From positions 29,877,205 to 29,941,204 of the forward strand of contig NC_135361.1 in assembly GCF_051622035.1 (NCBI RefSeq): a stretch of DNA of 64,000 nt. The letters are read 5' to 3'. Within the stretch, counting starts at the first letter, position 1. Every line of letters begins with the position of its first letter. A program made the position numbers and the translations under genes. Positions 36,601-47,973 of the stretch are shown in pieces. This stretch comes from Arctopsyche grandis. Its lineage: Eukaryota; Arthropoda; Insecta; Trichoptera; Hydropsychidae. The notes beneath the pieces are model-generated. The model was not told the origin of the DNA. It worked only from the letters and a program-made list of their open reading frames with translations, and searched no databases.

Positions 36601-38100
36601 GGCGAAGAGTATTTGAATTCGGTAGAAATTTATGACCCAAAGTTAAATCAGTGGACTCATGGTACTCCAATGCAAACTCACAGGATTTCTTTCAGTGTAA
36701 GTTCAAATCGATTGTTTTATACAAGGTAGGACAGAAACATTTTAATGAATTTTAGCAAGAAACCGAACATATTAAGCAAGTAAATATAAAGTACATATTA
36801 ATGTTGAAGATAATTATTAATCATCTGCTTGTTTCTAATCTACTTGTATTTATTAAAATAAATTGATATTGTTATTTCAATTACAGGTAGCCGTTGTTGG
36901 AGATGGTCTATTCGCAGTTGGGGGTTATGATGGAATAAGTTACCTTTCATCAGTCGAACGATTGGATTTGGTGAATCAAAAATGGATGAAAGTTAAAGCA
37001 ATGCCTGAAGATGATGTTGGAGTGGCAGTGCCGTATGATAATAGGATATTTATGATAAGTATGTATTCTAAAGTGAAATGACTTACAAAGATTCATATAT
37101 TTCATCGTTGTTAAATTTGTCTTGTTCAATTTTTTTATGAACATTATTGCAATTTGTGCCAGTTTTGTATAAAGGTTTTGTATAAACCTTTGAATTCTTT
37201 GGTACATACAGTTTGTTTGGATACATCCATGTCTTACGTGGCGTAGACGTAACAGCAAGTAGCAGCAGTAGCTGAAAATATCTATTCATAATACACAGCA
37301 GTACATGTCATCGTAACGTATCAAAAAGTATTCATGCAAGATGTGACGTCATATTTTGCCTTGAACTCGACCAAAACTTGTCTGAACGTGCCGAAACTGT
37401 GAGATGCTGGATAGTATGAATAGAAAGTGTCGTTTCGGTGAGCTGCTGTGCTGTACTGTAGCCGTGAACTTCTGAATAGTGTGAATAGCCTTAATACGTT
37501 CCTATATATGTACAAATTTTTAGCATAACTTTACTTAAAAACCACAAGGTCCAATTGATTATTATTTTTATATAGCGTTTTGTTCTATATAACGATATAC
37601 TTATTGGTTTGTTATTGAGGTTCAAAGCGGTATTTTTGTGTCACAAATAAATGCCGTTTCACATAAAAAGTTTTCTTTAAAATATCCGAATTTTTAAAAT
37701 GATCTATTATTCAAACTGTCTTTTATTCAAAACAAAATCTTTCAAACCATTTATTATTCATAAGGGATTTTGTAATGTGATATTCAGAATATAACCGTAT
37801 ACTTTGAGCTTTTTTTTTTGATATATGTATTTGGAAAGTTTCAGTTTTTTTTTGGATAATCATTTCTTTGTATGTACATATGTATGTACATGTGTATACA
37901 TATGTGGAAATCTAAGAATTGTGTTATTATTTTATAATGAGCATCTAAAGACAGTCATTTCTTTATTTTCAGATCGTTTTGTTGTGCATGAATACATTCC
38001 GAAAAAAAATGTATGGAAAAATTCAACCGGTCATATCAACAAAAATTTCAGATACTTTAGGGTGTTACCAGTCTTGCAACGTTCATTAAATACTGATTGA
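33627..38100 (+). CDS. CLIP-sushi-BTB-BACK-Kelch gene, 13 exons (chimeric model)
   Basis: Exons: 33627-33693, 33781-33981, 34051-34251, 34337-34388, 34801-34958, 35059-35261, 35333-35530, 35604-35777, 36043-36192, 36268-36419, 36489-36696, 36887-37058, 37973-38100. All introns are GT-AG; the total is 2064 nt in one frame (687 aa). Residues 1-22 form a signal peptide. The CLIP cysteines are at 32, 42, 48, 73, 83 and 84. A sushi-like module spans 92-154. A divergent BTB (about 160-270) lacks most of the usual N-terminal helix. BACK spans about 275-385. Kelch blades have Gly-Gly pairs at 457, 505, 553 and 600; the last blade is degenerate. BTB-BACK-Kelch proteins normally recruit substrates to Cullin-3 ligases in the cytosol, while CLIP and sushi modules are extracellular parts of immune proteases. 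No trypsin domain is present. Introns bounding CLIP and sushi are phase 1, as expected for exon shuffling. The alternative is two genes, with the Kelch gene starting at Met in exon 4. Exon calls for the Kelch half are firm; the fusion is about 50% likely. Confidence 0.7.
33781..33981 (+). other. CLIP domain exon
   Basis: One phase-1 exon encodes the whole module with cysteine spacing C-x9-C-x5-C-x24-C-x9-CC, the CLIP signature of insect serine proteases and their homologues (regulatory knob in Toll and melanisation cascades). No protease domain follows in the window. Confidence 0.85.
34051..34251 (+). other. Sushi/CCP-like module exon
   Basis: A phase-1 exon encoding CPSIYEPTVESVCHYRG, then SCNEPMLNGVLMYSNC and CVNMTWDQPLPKC. 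Cysteine order and the W-x4-P-x-C ending fit a sushi (CCP) module. The VC-x-Y-x-G ... SC-x-EP part also resembles the cysteine-rich module ahead of the catalytic domain in insect modular serine proteases; that comparison is from memory. Read-through of the donor would stop at 34283. Confidence 0.7.
34486..34748. mobile_element. MITE, CAGTGAAA inverted repeats, copy 2 (intron 4)
   Basis: About 263 bp with ends CAGTGAAAGCATATTTCAA and, reverse-complemented from the right, CAGTGAAATTATTATATATT. The interior aligns with 13787-14027. It accounts for most of why intron 4 (412 bp) is longer than most introns of this gene. Confidence 0.65.
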
Positions 38101-38110
38101 AAATCTTATA

Positions 38111-38116
38111 AATAAA
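38111..38116 (+). terminator. Polyadenylation signal AATAAA
   Basis: AATAAA 11 bp after the Kelch stop codon; further AATAAA words occur near 38187. It is the likely 3' end signal of the gene above, unverified. Confidence 0.5.
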
Positions 38117-38119
38117 ATA

Positions 38120-39237
38120 TCAATAGTTGTTGAATTTGAATTAGCAAAAATAATACATACATATGAAGTGTGCTAATTTGTGAATCAATAAATAAAAACC
38201 GACGCATCAAAAGTGAACGAAGAAAATTTTCACTGAAATAAATCATCGGGACGTCGTGAAGATGTCTTTGAAGATTTAGACGTATTATTTATTGTTAAAA
38301 TAGGCAAAAGGTTGTGAAGTTTGATTAAGTATTAATTAAAATGTGACTGTTGAATATGTATGTGTTATTATTTGAATTTGTTTTGAGACGTCCTCGAAAG
38401 TATTCCGTGAAAATAATGAAAGTTTGCATTGGAACTATCGTGATATATCTACTGTATTACTATTCATACAAAAGGGAAAAATAGAACCGAAAAGATTAAA
38501 CGTGACGTCGACATAGAACATAATAAATTCTTTTTGATGTGTGCTTAAGGGGCGAAAAAAACCCGAAAGGAAAATAAAATGAATCTCAAATCTGCCGTCC
38601 CGTTGTATGTTTTTTTTTTATTATTTATTTTACTCTACCGTTCGGGAAAGCGTTCGGAATTTTCCGGAACATTGATTTTCAGGCCGGCGACACATATTCA
38701 TCCAGTGCGATGAAAAATATCAACGTTACGTACGCACAAATCCCATGTATGTACATATAATATAAAGGTTTATATGTATAATACATATGAAAATGCGGCG
38801 AAAAAGCATGTGTAAACAGCTTTGCGCTGGTTATACTGTGGAAATCCGGAAAGTTAGCCGGAAAATAATATGCAATTCGCGGAACCGCAATAATTCAGAA
38901 AAGCTTGGAAAGTCGCACGGCTCGGCCGCAAGCTCACAGATAATTTTCCGGAAAATTTGCGGCAGGTCGGATGAACTCTTCACGGGGTGTAAAAGTTTCT
39001 CGATCTTATTTTCCGTTTTGAATCCTTGATCGGACGTTTTTGGTTTATTTTATTAGTGCCTGTAGTATTTTTTTGAATGTAATAAATAAGGTTGAATGCT
39101 AACAGTAGTGGATTATTTTTGATAAATTATCATTTATTTTGTGTATACAGATTAAAATAATTTAATATGATTATTATAAATTTGTTATAAAAGTGAAAAT
39201 TTGATTTTTATTTATTTACATATGTACATTCGAATAT
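38120..39237. other. No gene; complex patch
   Basis: Downstream of the Kelch gene. 38630-39030 is GC-richer with repeated TTTTCCGG / CCGGAAAA words. An 80-codon plus-strand frame (38787-39029) rich in Lys, Arg and Ser has no domain and is probably chance. Confidence 0.45.
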
Positions 39238-39641
39238 ATAAGTATACATATATACTAGAAAGGCCCAACAAGTAAACCCCAATGCGCCTTCCTGACCAAC
39301 TATGTATGTACAAACATCGATAAAAAAATTTTAGAATTATTTTACAGAGCATCATAGAGACATCTATGGATAAGTTTTGTTAAATTTGCATTTTTGCACA
39401 ATTTTTTATTTATAAATTGCCGAATTTCTAAGATGCTGAAAAACTTGAAATTAGCAAATTCGAAATTCTGTAAGCTCAAATTTTGCGAGAAATATTACAT
39501 GGTTGACAATTTGTTGGAAATTGGCAAACTCTGACAGGAAAAGATCGATCTTATATAAAACGTCCGGCCAGCAGCACAGACAGGGAGTGAACCCGTGACT
39601 ACACAATTGAAAGCATTGCTCGCATTGATCTATGCTGCTGG
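39238..39641 (-). mobile_element. SINE family A, full length
   Basis: Minus strand: CCAGCAGCATAGATCAATGC head, B box 'gggttcactccc', core 'ctgtcagagtttgccaattt', 'tccatagatgtctctatg' and a tail hairpin with mismatches (TCAGGAAGGC / GGCCTTTCTAG). An older copy. Confidence 0.82.
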
Positions 39642-39737
39642 TTATTATTTAATCAAATATATAGTGTTTAGAAACATCAAATTCGGTATGTTTCGTAGCT
39701 TATATTCGCTTAATAAACTTATATCTTTATATATGAA

Positions 39738-39892
39738 CTAGTTGTTTTACCCGGCTTCGCTCAGTATTTTGAATCGAATAAAAATATAATATACAACCAA
39801 TTGAATTGTCGTCATAGAAACTTTGTATTGTTTAAGAAGTTCCCAACCAATGTTACATACATACAAAGTCTCTTTCAAAATTATATATTAGA
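39738..39892 (-). mobile_element. Helitron-like family 2
   Basis: Minus strand: A|TCTAATATATAATTTTGAAAG ... hairpin 'ctgagcgaagccggg' TAAAACAACTAG|T. Both termini fit the A|TC...CTAG|T Helitron pattern. 155 bp, non-coding. Confidence 0.7.
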
Positions 39893-39899
39893 TATGTAG

Positions 39900-41730
39900 T
39901 AGTGCTGTGCCCGATGAAATATCATCGCATGGGCTATGATATATCAATTTATTAAATAAAAAAAATTAAAAGAAATGTGTCGGGTCTGCGTTCGATCCGC
40001 ACGCGGTCCTATTTTTTCAAATACCATTTAAATATATTTATTTGTTTAATATGAAAAAAAAAATGGTAAAAATACCTACCTACCTACATTTAAGCAATTT
40101 AAAACACAGATAGAAAACAATAATTAATTAAATAGATTTTCAATAGATGGCGGTATATTATTTCGGTCTATTTTTCTAGCGGAAACATTCGCATCGAACA
40201 GTATATATAGAAATTTTTTATTTTGTTATTATTCGTATTAAATTCGTACGTCATTTGTTTGAAGTGGTTATAGTATAGTATATAGGCGATAGCATGGGTT
40301 ACAGTATATATGTAGGCGAAGATAGTCAACGTACACATGTATGTTGAATTAAAACGACTATTATAGTACGGCGAGCGTTATCATACACAGACACACACAC
40401 ACACAGAATAGCGCTATTATATATATTTATGATACAAAATAGCTCATTTAAAAGCATGTGATTATAGTATTATTCGTACCGAATTTTTATCGATGATTTT
40501 TTCCGTTGTAAATGATCATTGCACATATTTTATAATTTTGTTATAACTAAGCTTAGTGATTTCATATATGTGGCAATAAAATTTTACTCAACAACCGAAA
40601 TTCCATAAAAGTTCCGGCTTCGCCGTGAATATATAGAAAAAAACACGATCGCTCAACGAACCCTTTCGACCCTGTTCCCTTTATTGCCGGTGTTTTAGGG
40701 TTATCTTTGTCTCAACGCATACGTAGTAGGTACATGCAAAAGATACTACGTACGTACATATGTATATGTACTTTGGAATGTCACGGATATACATATTTAC
40801 CTGGGAAGAGTTTAGATGGAAAATTTCCACGAAAATTCCACGTCTCATGCCTAATAATAACATGTCGATAACAATGTCTAATATTATTATACGCATACAC
40901 TTATGTATATGTATGTATAATATATAATATGTAGATATATGATGTTCGAGAAGGGTGACCTTGTGTGTATTAAGATAAAAACGAAACTCTATGAAAGAGA
41001 TCGAGATTTATCGGCGAGCTGTCTAAAATATATGGCATATATTTCTTTCATTGCCGAACAGAAAAACTTTTCATCTCAACAAATTTACGCGTGGTAAATA
41101 TTTCGTCTACTAACGCAAATACGAGACTAGATCTTGCGAAACTATTATACAAACATGTGTATACATACATATAAAATCATCTAATATGACGCAAATCTAC
41201 GTAAAAGTAACTTTATACTATCTCGTCTTATATTTTTCCAATAAACTTAATTGCCGAAACATATTTCTGTACGCTGATTTATTATTTTTGTATGCAAAGA
41301 TATGAAATATACAACAAAAAAATTCGTATTCAAACATTCCTATATTCATAGATCGTATCAGTATAGAAAGTTGAGGTTGAAAACCGATCCTAAGCCTTCT
41401 GAAAGATAAAATCGATCGCTTTCGAGGATATTATGATTTTTTTAAATCTGCGTTTAACATCTCCGGCATCTACAAGGGTCAGAGATTTCCCGAGAAGCTG
41501 GAGGCTTATTCGGCGGACACTTTCCCGGGCTTAGGGCTTTAAAGCCACTTCTGTAATCTTTCATGACAACAGCTCCGTGGCTGTTAAATCAATGGGCCCC
41601 TTAGCGAGGCTTCTCAAATTTGTCATTACAAGTTGTGCTAAGCTAATCCTAAAAAAAACATGTATAGTTAAAATACTACAAAAGTATAAAAATTTATGTT
41701 TGAACGACTATCAAATTTTATTTTTATTTA
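39900..41730. other. No gene recognised
   Basis: AT-rich. 39903-40016 includes a Helitron-3-like end ('tagtgctgtgcccgatg') and a B-box-like word 'gcgttcgatccgc' that does not fold as a tRNA. A (CA)n tract with 'cagaatagcgct' is at 40388-40420. 41430-41640 is more complex, with no open frame of note. Confidence 0.5.
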
Positions 41731-41734
41731 CATA

Positions 41735-41842
41735 CTAATGGTTTTACCCGGCTTCACTCGGTATTTGTAATATAAACCGAACCAACGAACGAAGGTTACA
41801 TACATATATGTATACAAAGTCTCTTTCAAATTGTATATTAGA
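41735..41842 (-). mobile_element. Helitron-like family 2, shortened copy
   Basis: Minus strand: TCTAATATACAATTTGAAAG ... 'ataccgagtgaagccggg' TAAAACCATTAG. The terminal CTAG is mutated to TTAG. Shorter than the other two copies through an internal deletion. Confidence 0.65.
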
Positions 41843-41929
41843 TTAGCCACTGTGACACTACAGAATAATTTAAAGCGTCACTGTGACCAGACATATGTAT
41901 AAACATAATACAAATACTATATATAAGAA

Positions 41930-42229
41930 AATTAGTGAGACATCTATGTTATAGGTAATAAATTTTTGAAATCATATTCAAATAGTGGGGACATAGTGGG
42001 TAGGATGGTTTTTGCCAATTTGATGGAGGAACCGCTTCAACAATAAAATCAGATAAATTAACTCTGATAGAAAACGATCGACTTGGAGTCATAAATATCC
42101 AGGTCTGACCGGCAGCATTAAAGATAATACTCGGAATATACTTTTTTCAATCACGGTCAGCTCATGGAATCGAATCCGGCAACCTCTCGTTGCTTAGTAT
42201 CAACACAATCATCGAGCCATGCTGCAGGC
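41930..42229 (-). mobile_element. SINE family A, tail missing
   Basis: Minus strand head 'gcatggctcgatgattgtg', B box 'cggattcgattcc', core with 'caggtctgac' region and body to 'atagatgtctcac'. The tail hairpin is absent. Confidence 0.75.
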
Positions 42230-42548
42230 TTTTGTTATACTACATAACTGACATTAGAAAGTATACGGGTTTCGGAAGGAGTTTGAAGTCCTTTGAAGGA
42301 TATTTTTCTAATTTTCATCCAACCGAGCATTGCTTAGCACAGCCAGCATGCCTGTCAGTTATATAAAGATACACAAACTTTTATTTGTTCTTCCAAAAAG
42401 TAAATACAAAGTATACAAATCAACACTGTCAAATTTGGTATATTACCTCACGATACCTAATACCTGATATCTGATACACTGAGCATGCCAAGCTTGTTTT
42501 TCTGTTTTATCATTAAAAAGTTTTTTTACTATGATGCCGTTACGTAGG

Positions 42549-42551
42549 CCA

Positions 42552-42613
<62 letters not shown>
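42549..42613. repeat. (TA)n microsatellite
   Basis: About 64 bp of pure AT dinucleotide adjoining the T-rich (minus-strand poly-A) end of the LINE beside it. Confidence 0.98.
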
Positions 42614-42614
<1 letters not shown>

Positions 42615-42622
<8 letters not shown>

Positions 42623-43775
42623 TTTATTTTATTTTACAAAATCAATTAATCAAGCACACTCGTCTAACAGATTGCTCCAAAGCGACGAGTGTGCTAAAAG
42701 ATTAAGAAGTAAATAAGGAAAAAATACAAGTTAAAAAAAAAACAAATTATATATACAAATATACAAATTAAATAAGGAAAGGATAACTAAATAAAACATG
42801 AAATCATAATAAAATCATAATTAAAAACACTAACTCAACCTTTCTAAATGGTCGCGACCTCCATAACTTAGGAAGTGGTGCAGAGAATGAAGAGAGACGT
42901 GACAAATGTCAATGGCACCATCCAGTGAATTAAAGAAACGGAGGCCGCGAGGAATAAGAGAATAACTAAATGCCACAGTTCTAGCCAAAGGAGTGTGAAA
43001 AAGGGGACGATGGCGGGTCCATATCACACTCTCTGGATCATGAAGGCCCAACTCAGCCAGGATAGACGGACAGGAGATACAGCCTCTAAATATGGAAAAC
43101 AAGAACTTGATGAGGGCAACACTCTTCCTGTGGTCAAGAAAAGTGTAGCCGACCATACCCATGACGAATTTTGAAGGAAATAAGTATGTGTGAAAGGTAC
43201 GATCGGGGGTGGATCTGGATCTGGAGTAACACATAACCTTGCACTTGGAGACATTGAGAGGCAAACAGTTGGTTAACGACCAATCATGAAGAGCATTAAG
43301 ATCATCTTGTAAAAGCTCACAAGAACGTTCAGAATCGAGACTCAAATAGAGCTTTAAAACATCAAGAGAAACGACAATTGACCAGTTTATTACTAATATA
43401 ATTTACAAATAAATTGAATAACAAGGGCCCTAGGTTAGAGCCTTGTGGAACTCCTGAGCCAGCGATATAGACACGGGAGCGAGCGGAACCGAAGGCTACA
43501 AATTGTTGACGATCCAGAAGATAAGATCTAAAAAACTGGACCAATCTGTCATGAAATCCGTATGCGGACATTTTCTTTAATAAAATACAATGATTTAATT
43601 TATCAAAAGCTTTCTGGAAATCGGTATAAATTACGTGTACAGATAAATGACGGTCTAGAGAACGGTGAATATTATTGGTAAACTCAAACAGATTCGTAAC
43701 AGTAGAGCGTCCAGGTCGAAATGCATGTTGCTCCTCGATCATAAAAGTTTGAAAATATTTGGAAATGTATCTGCA
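42615..43775 (-). pseudogene. LINE with internal deletions, RT and C-terminal parts
   Basis: The minus-strand frame entering from 43775 gives [34 protein letters not shown] and GSGVPQGSNLGPLLFNLF: RT motifs of a relative of the intact LINE. After a frameshift, 43345-42830 encodes LPLNVSKCKVMCYSRSRS, then jumps to YLFPSKFVMGMVGYTFL and the C terminus. The YADD box and about 100 residues before YLFPS are missing. The 3' end carries a 12-bp hairpin (42653-42695) and a T/A-rich tail. The 5' side is cut by a (TA)n tract. Confidence 0.88.
42653..42695 (-). other. LINE 3' stem-loop
   Basis: Minus strand: AGCACACTCGTC pairs perfectly with GACGAGTGTGCT around the 19-nt loop GCTTTGGAGCAATCTGTTA, followed by TGATTAATTG and an A-rich tail. 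The loop resembles those of the SINEs and the other LINEs. Confidence 0.85.
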
Positions 43776-43777
43776 GA

Positions 43778-43863
<86 letters not shown>
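43778..43863. repeat. (TA)n microsatellite
   Basis: About 85 bp of AT dinucleotide. Apparent Ile-Tyr repeats in overlapping frames are artefacts. Confidence 0.98.
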
Positions 43864-43867
<4 letters not shown>

Positions 43868-43963
43868 ATTTTATATTTTGTATATATATGTATTTGTGTG
43901 TACGTGTATATATTTGTGTATATATATACATAGATATAATATATGTTTATGTAATTGTTATTG

Positions 43964-44030
43964 GCCAGTAATGTGCATTGGGTTTACCTGTTAGGCCTTC
44001 CTGGTATAAATAAAAAAAAAAATAAAATAT
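43964..44030 (+). mobile_element. SINE tail only
   Basis: 'gtgcattgggtttacctg' then TTAGGCCTTCCTGGTATA and an A-rich end. The left arm of the hairpin is mostly lost. Everything upstream is missing. Confidence 0.65.
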
Positions 44031-45335
44031 GTAGATACTTTTTAATAGCCCAGTGATAAGTTTTGAAATACTTATTATCGTATGTATGTATGTATTTACG
44101 TGTTTTGAACTATCGTCAGAGGTTAAGCGATTCTCGTTTGTGTTAATGAGGCTAGGGAGGCCGCTCTGCGAACAATAACAATTAAATTAGTAGATAATAG
44201 TCGGAGATGGGGTTGGAATGGGGGAGGTGGGATGCTTTCGCGATATTTGATATGTTTATGGGGGTGTTATGTTGTCCTGAGAACACACAACTATCACGAT
44301 TAATAAATTTTAATTGCGGCTCGCAACGCGGCTTAGCGTCTCAATTTAAGGCGTCTGAGGGCCTTGGGTCCCAACACCCGGGTCGTAAATGCCCAGAACC
44401 ATAATTGAACCGAAGGGTGGGTTTTTGAGGTGGCCTCAGCGGGTCGAGGGAGGGTGGGGCGCAGTCCTTGAATAAATCAATTGCGAAAGTTCAACCACGA
44501 ATGGTCTAATGCCGGCCGTGTCTTTTGTATGTGATGAGACTATGGTCTTGGGCATTTATTATGAGGATGTGGATTCAGGTTTGTGCCGGCTCGTTTAAAC
44601 TTGGTCCCGTTTTTGAGGAAGTATTTCAAGCGTCTAATCCCAAAAACCCATAATTCTACTTTGCGCACTTAAGCGAATAAAGTGAGCAGTTTACATTAAC
44701 CGGTATGAAGCTTCAATATGGTCAGATTAACAGAGGTATAATATCTTTGAAATACACGCACAAATTTTTTCAATAAGATTAAAACATTATATATGCATAT
44801 ACTCAGTATATATGTATACCTATGTATATATAAGTCGGTTGAAATTTTTCCCAAAATTAATATACGTTTCATTTTGTTGAATTTATGCAAAAAAGGTTTT
44901 TAGTCTAGGTAAATAGTGTTGAATCCTTGAAAAGGGTAGCTTTCGAGTGGTTTTCAATTTTCAATTACAGGAGAAATTTAACTTTACATTGAAATTGAGA
45001 ATATATGATGATTACATTTTTTGATATTTTTAAATATAAAATTTGAAAGACATGATTCGAGTATAATTTCGAAATAAAGCAAAATACAGTTATGATAAAT
45101 TACATTTTTCTTAAAAAACAAGCTTATTTAAATGAAATTTTGTTTGCGGTGTATTATTTGGGCATTTAATATCATAAAAATAAAATATAATAATTATTTT
45201 CCGCGCCGTCTCAATAAAATATACGTGAAAGCTTTTTGCATATTTAGCACTTGTTTTAAGTAACATTGAAATTATAATACAGAAAATACCGCGTTTTTTT
45301 TTATATATTATATGCAATATTTGTATTTATGTAAT
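44031..45335. other. No gene; complex island
   Basis: 44100-44640 is compositionally balanced, without repeats, and contains AATTAAATTAG- and TTTTAATTG-type words. Short open frames (44207-44404) have no domain. It is a candidate regulatory element at best. The rest is AT-rich. Confidence 0.4.
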
Positions 45336-45343
45336 GTTTTAAC

Positions 45344-45955
45344 CAGGGCTGTGGAGTCGTTAAAAAAAAATCACGACTCCGACTCCGACTCCGATTCCGA
45401 TATTTACCAACAACACGACTCCGACTCTGACTCCGACTCCAACTCCGACTCCAACTCCGTCTCCGACTCCGACTCAAAATGTTAAATTTTATCAGGTTGT
45501 TTTCCTATCTTTGCAAATATTTTTCATGTTATAGCCATAAAAATAAAACAAGATCAAATCAAACTTTATTAATTATTTATTTGAATTTATTCTTAAAAAC
45601 AACATTGCTTCTAATAAATCGGTATTCATAGAAGCTCTCAAATCAGAATTAACGATTTTAAGAGCGAAAAATAACCGCTCTACGGACACGGCAATGTTGT
45701 AACGATCCACGCTGATTTTTTTATGATTTCTGGGTACTGCTGTATTGCCATTTTAACATTTAAATTATTAGCTCGGTCAAATTTTTCCACAATTTTTAAT
45801 GCATCGTAAAATTAATTTTTAAATTTTGAAATGGAGAATTCTTTGTTTTCTATATTATAGCAAATAGTCGCTCATTTTTCACGACTCCGACTCCAAATCC
45901 GACTCCGGCCAAAACAGGGCGACTCCACGACTCCGACTCCGACTCAACAGCCCGG
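45344..45955 (-). mobile_element. hAT element with intact 8-bp target duplication
   Basis: The ends are CAGGGCTGTGGAGTCG and, at the right, the reverse complement of CCGGGCTGTTGAGTCGG, with (GACTCC)n subterminal arrays. They are flanked by a perfect 8-bp duplication GTTTTAAC (45336-45343 and 45956-45963). The minus strand at 45708-45588 still encodes VSVERLFFALKIVNSDLRAS and LLEAMLFLRI, the C-terminal dimerisation region of hAT transposases. The rest of the enzyme is deleted, so it is nonautonomous. Confidence 0.88.
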
Positions 45956-45969
45956 GTTTTAACTATGAC

Positions 45970-47730
45970 AGATGAGTTATCGTGAGAAAGAATTTCATTT
46001 TGCATATCATTCAAACACACGCAAGTAAATTACACAGTTTGCATTTCACTTGCATACAATCTATGTATGTATGTATGTAAATCGAAATTTCACCAGTTAC
46101 AAAGGTAATCTAATCCCTTAAATGAGTTTTCTTAAGGTCAAGACCAGTTTTATTAAAAAAAATTGAAAATAGATGAGGTAGAATAATGAAAATAATAATA
46201 ATTAATAAATAAATATAGATATACAAGATAATATCAATTTTGAATTTTTCGGAAGTTAGAATAGTGCATAGGCTAATTTTCCTATACATTGAATTTGATT
46301 TGTGAAAATTTCGAACAAACTACTCAAAGCGTTCAAACGGAAATTTTCCTTTGAGAAAAATTTACGAAAAACTTCAGTTATTTTAATAAGTCGTCGTCGT
46401 AATCATTCATTCGCGTTAATTGGCCAAGTTTAATTCTACCATTCACTCCGTGAAAGGGAGACTTTTCCTCGCCGCAAGACGCGATTAATTTTCGTAATAG
46501 GATTTGACGGGTATTCCAGATTTCTTTTTTTTTTTGGAAATTATAAAATAAAAAAAATGGAAGTGACGTGGATAAAATCTTTTGTATAAATCAACGGGGA
46601 TGAATGGCAGGGATTGGATTACATGAAAGAGAAAAATTCAATCCTTTTTCTTGCACTGGAATAATTGGATGTTTTTAGCTCCAATATGCGCGCATCCAAA
46701 ACGAATCATAGATATACGATTTCGAAGTTTAATAAAAGTCAACGTCTTATCTTCATCCCCGTCTTTCAGTGCGTCTATCTGTCTATAGAGGAAACATTGA
46801 CATATTCCGTAGATATATATGTAATACGAACGGAGAAAATATACGTGAAAAGGTAATTTTATTTTCTTTCATCAATCAAACATCAACGCTTTCGCGAAAA
46901 AATCAGGTTTTCGCCTTTTACACATTTACGTGGAAAATTAAATAAAATAAAAACTACACACATATATTGTACATATCGAATAAACGTACATACGTACATA
47001 TATGGGTTATGCGAAATTGGATGTCTTTTTTTGTTTTCAAGTGAATTTATTACGCATTTGATTGAAAAAGTTTTAACCACTTATTTCATTTAATGGAAAA
47101 AAAATGTTTCGCAATGAAACTCGTATTGATAAATTCAATATTTGTTATTTTGATTGAGCCGTCAGAAATGTAAATGTTTTTTCATAATTTGTTTCTTTAT
47201 AAATTAAATTATTATTGTCAAAATATACGCCCGTGTACACAAAATTCAATTCAATTATCAATTTAAAATATTTAATAAGACAGCATTAATTTATCAACGG
47301 AATATGTATTTCGACAGGAAAAGTTTGACAAATTAAAGTCAAAATTTCAAAGAATGATTGATCGATCGCTTATGAATTGATTTCGGGAAAAAAAATTAGT
47401 ATTCGAAAAAAAAAACACTCAAATCTTTGAATCAAATTAATTGAAAAGTTTTCAAATAATAAAGCTAACGCTTTCGTAATTTGTATTAATTTTCAAAATT
47501 AATATAAATTAAATCATCTAATTAATGATAAGTGATGTCAAATATGTAGAAAATATATTTTTTCGTGCATTTTAATTAAATATCAAGCACTCAAAACATA
47601 AATTATAACAGAAAAAAATGGGAAAACATTAATAAAAATTCATTTGGATAAATTGCGTATTTTTTGAAATTACATTTTATTCATCCTAATTATATGAGTC
47701 GCTATATTTGATAGTGGCATGGCATCAAAT
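45970..47730. other. No gene recognised
   Basis: AT-rich; a more complex patch at 46380-46500 and 46590-46850 with short frames that show no domain. Confidence 0.5.
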
Positions 47731-47731
47731 T

Positions 47732-47895
47732 TTCTTCATTTCGAGAAATATATCGCAAAACATTAAATATAATGTTTTTCATTTGAAAATATTATATTGG
47801 TGGCCTTGTAATACGTTTATTCTGCTTTTCTGAGGTTCTAGACATATCGAATTGAAATAAGTGATAACAATTTTCTGAATTAAGTCAAACAGAAA
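47732..47895 (+). repeat. Unnamed dispersed repeat, copy 2
   Basis: It aligns in order with 23238-23430 ('aaaacattaaatataatgtt', 'gtaatacgtttattctg', 'gaattaagtcaa'). About 160-190 bp, ends undefined. Confidence 0.65.
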
Positions 47896-47973
47896 GAGTG
47901 TTCTTGGAATTGAAAAGTGGACTTCCGCCACTTTAAAATATATATATAAAAGCTCATATGTATTATATATATT

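Noticed and set aside
37083..37515. Minus-strand ORFs in intron 12 of the Kelch gene
   Set aside because: Short, overlapping, no domain; better explained as intronic DNA of a well-supported plus-strand gene.
39980..40015. Possible tRNA (TTCGATC T-arm-like word)
   Set aside because: Only a 3-bp T-stem, no D-arm, anticodon arm or acceptor stem around it.
43362..43931. 189-codon minus-strand ORF read as one protein
   Set aside because: Its first third is Ile-Tyr repeats from a (TA)n microsatellite; only the part from about 43775 downward is LINE reverse transcriptase.
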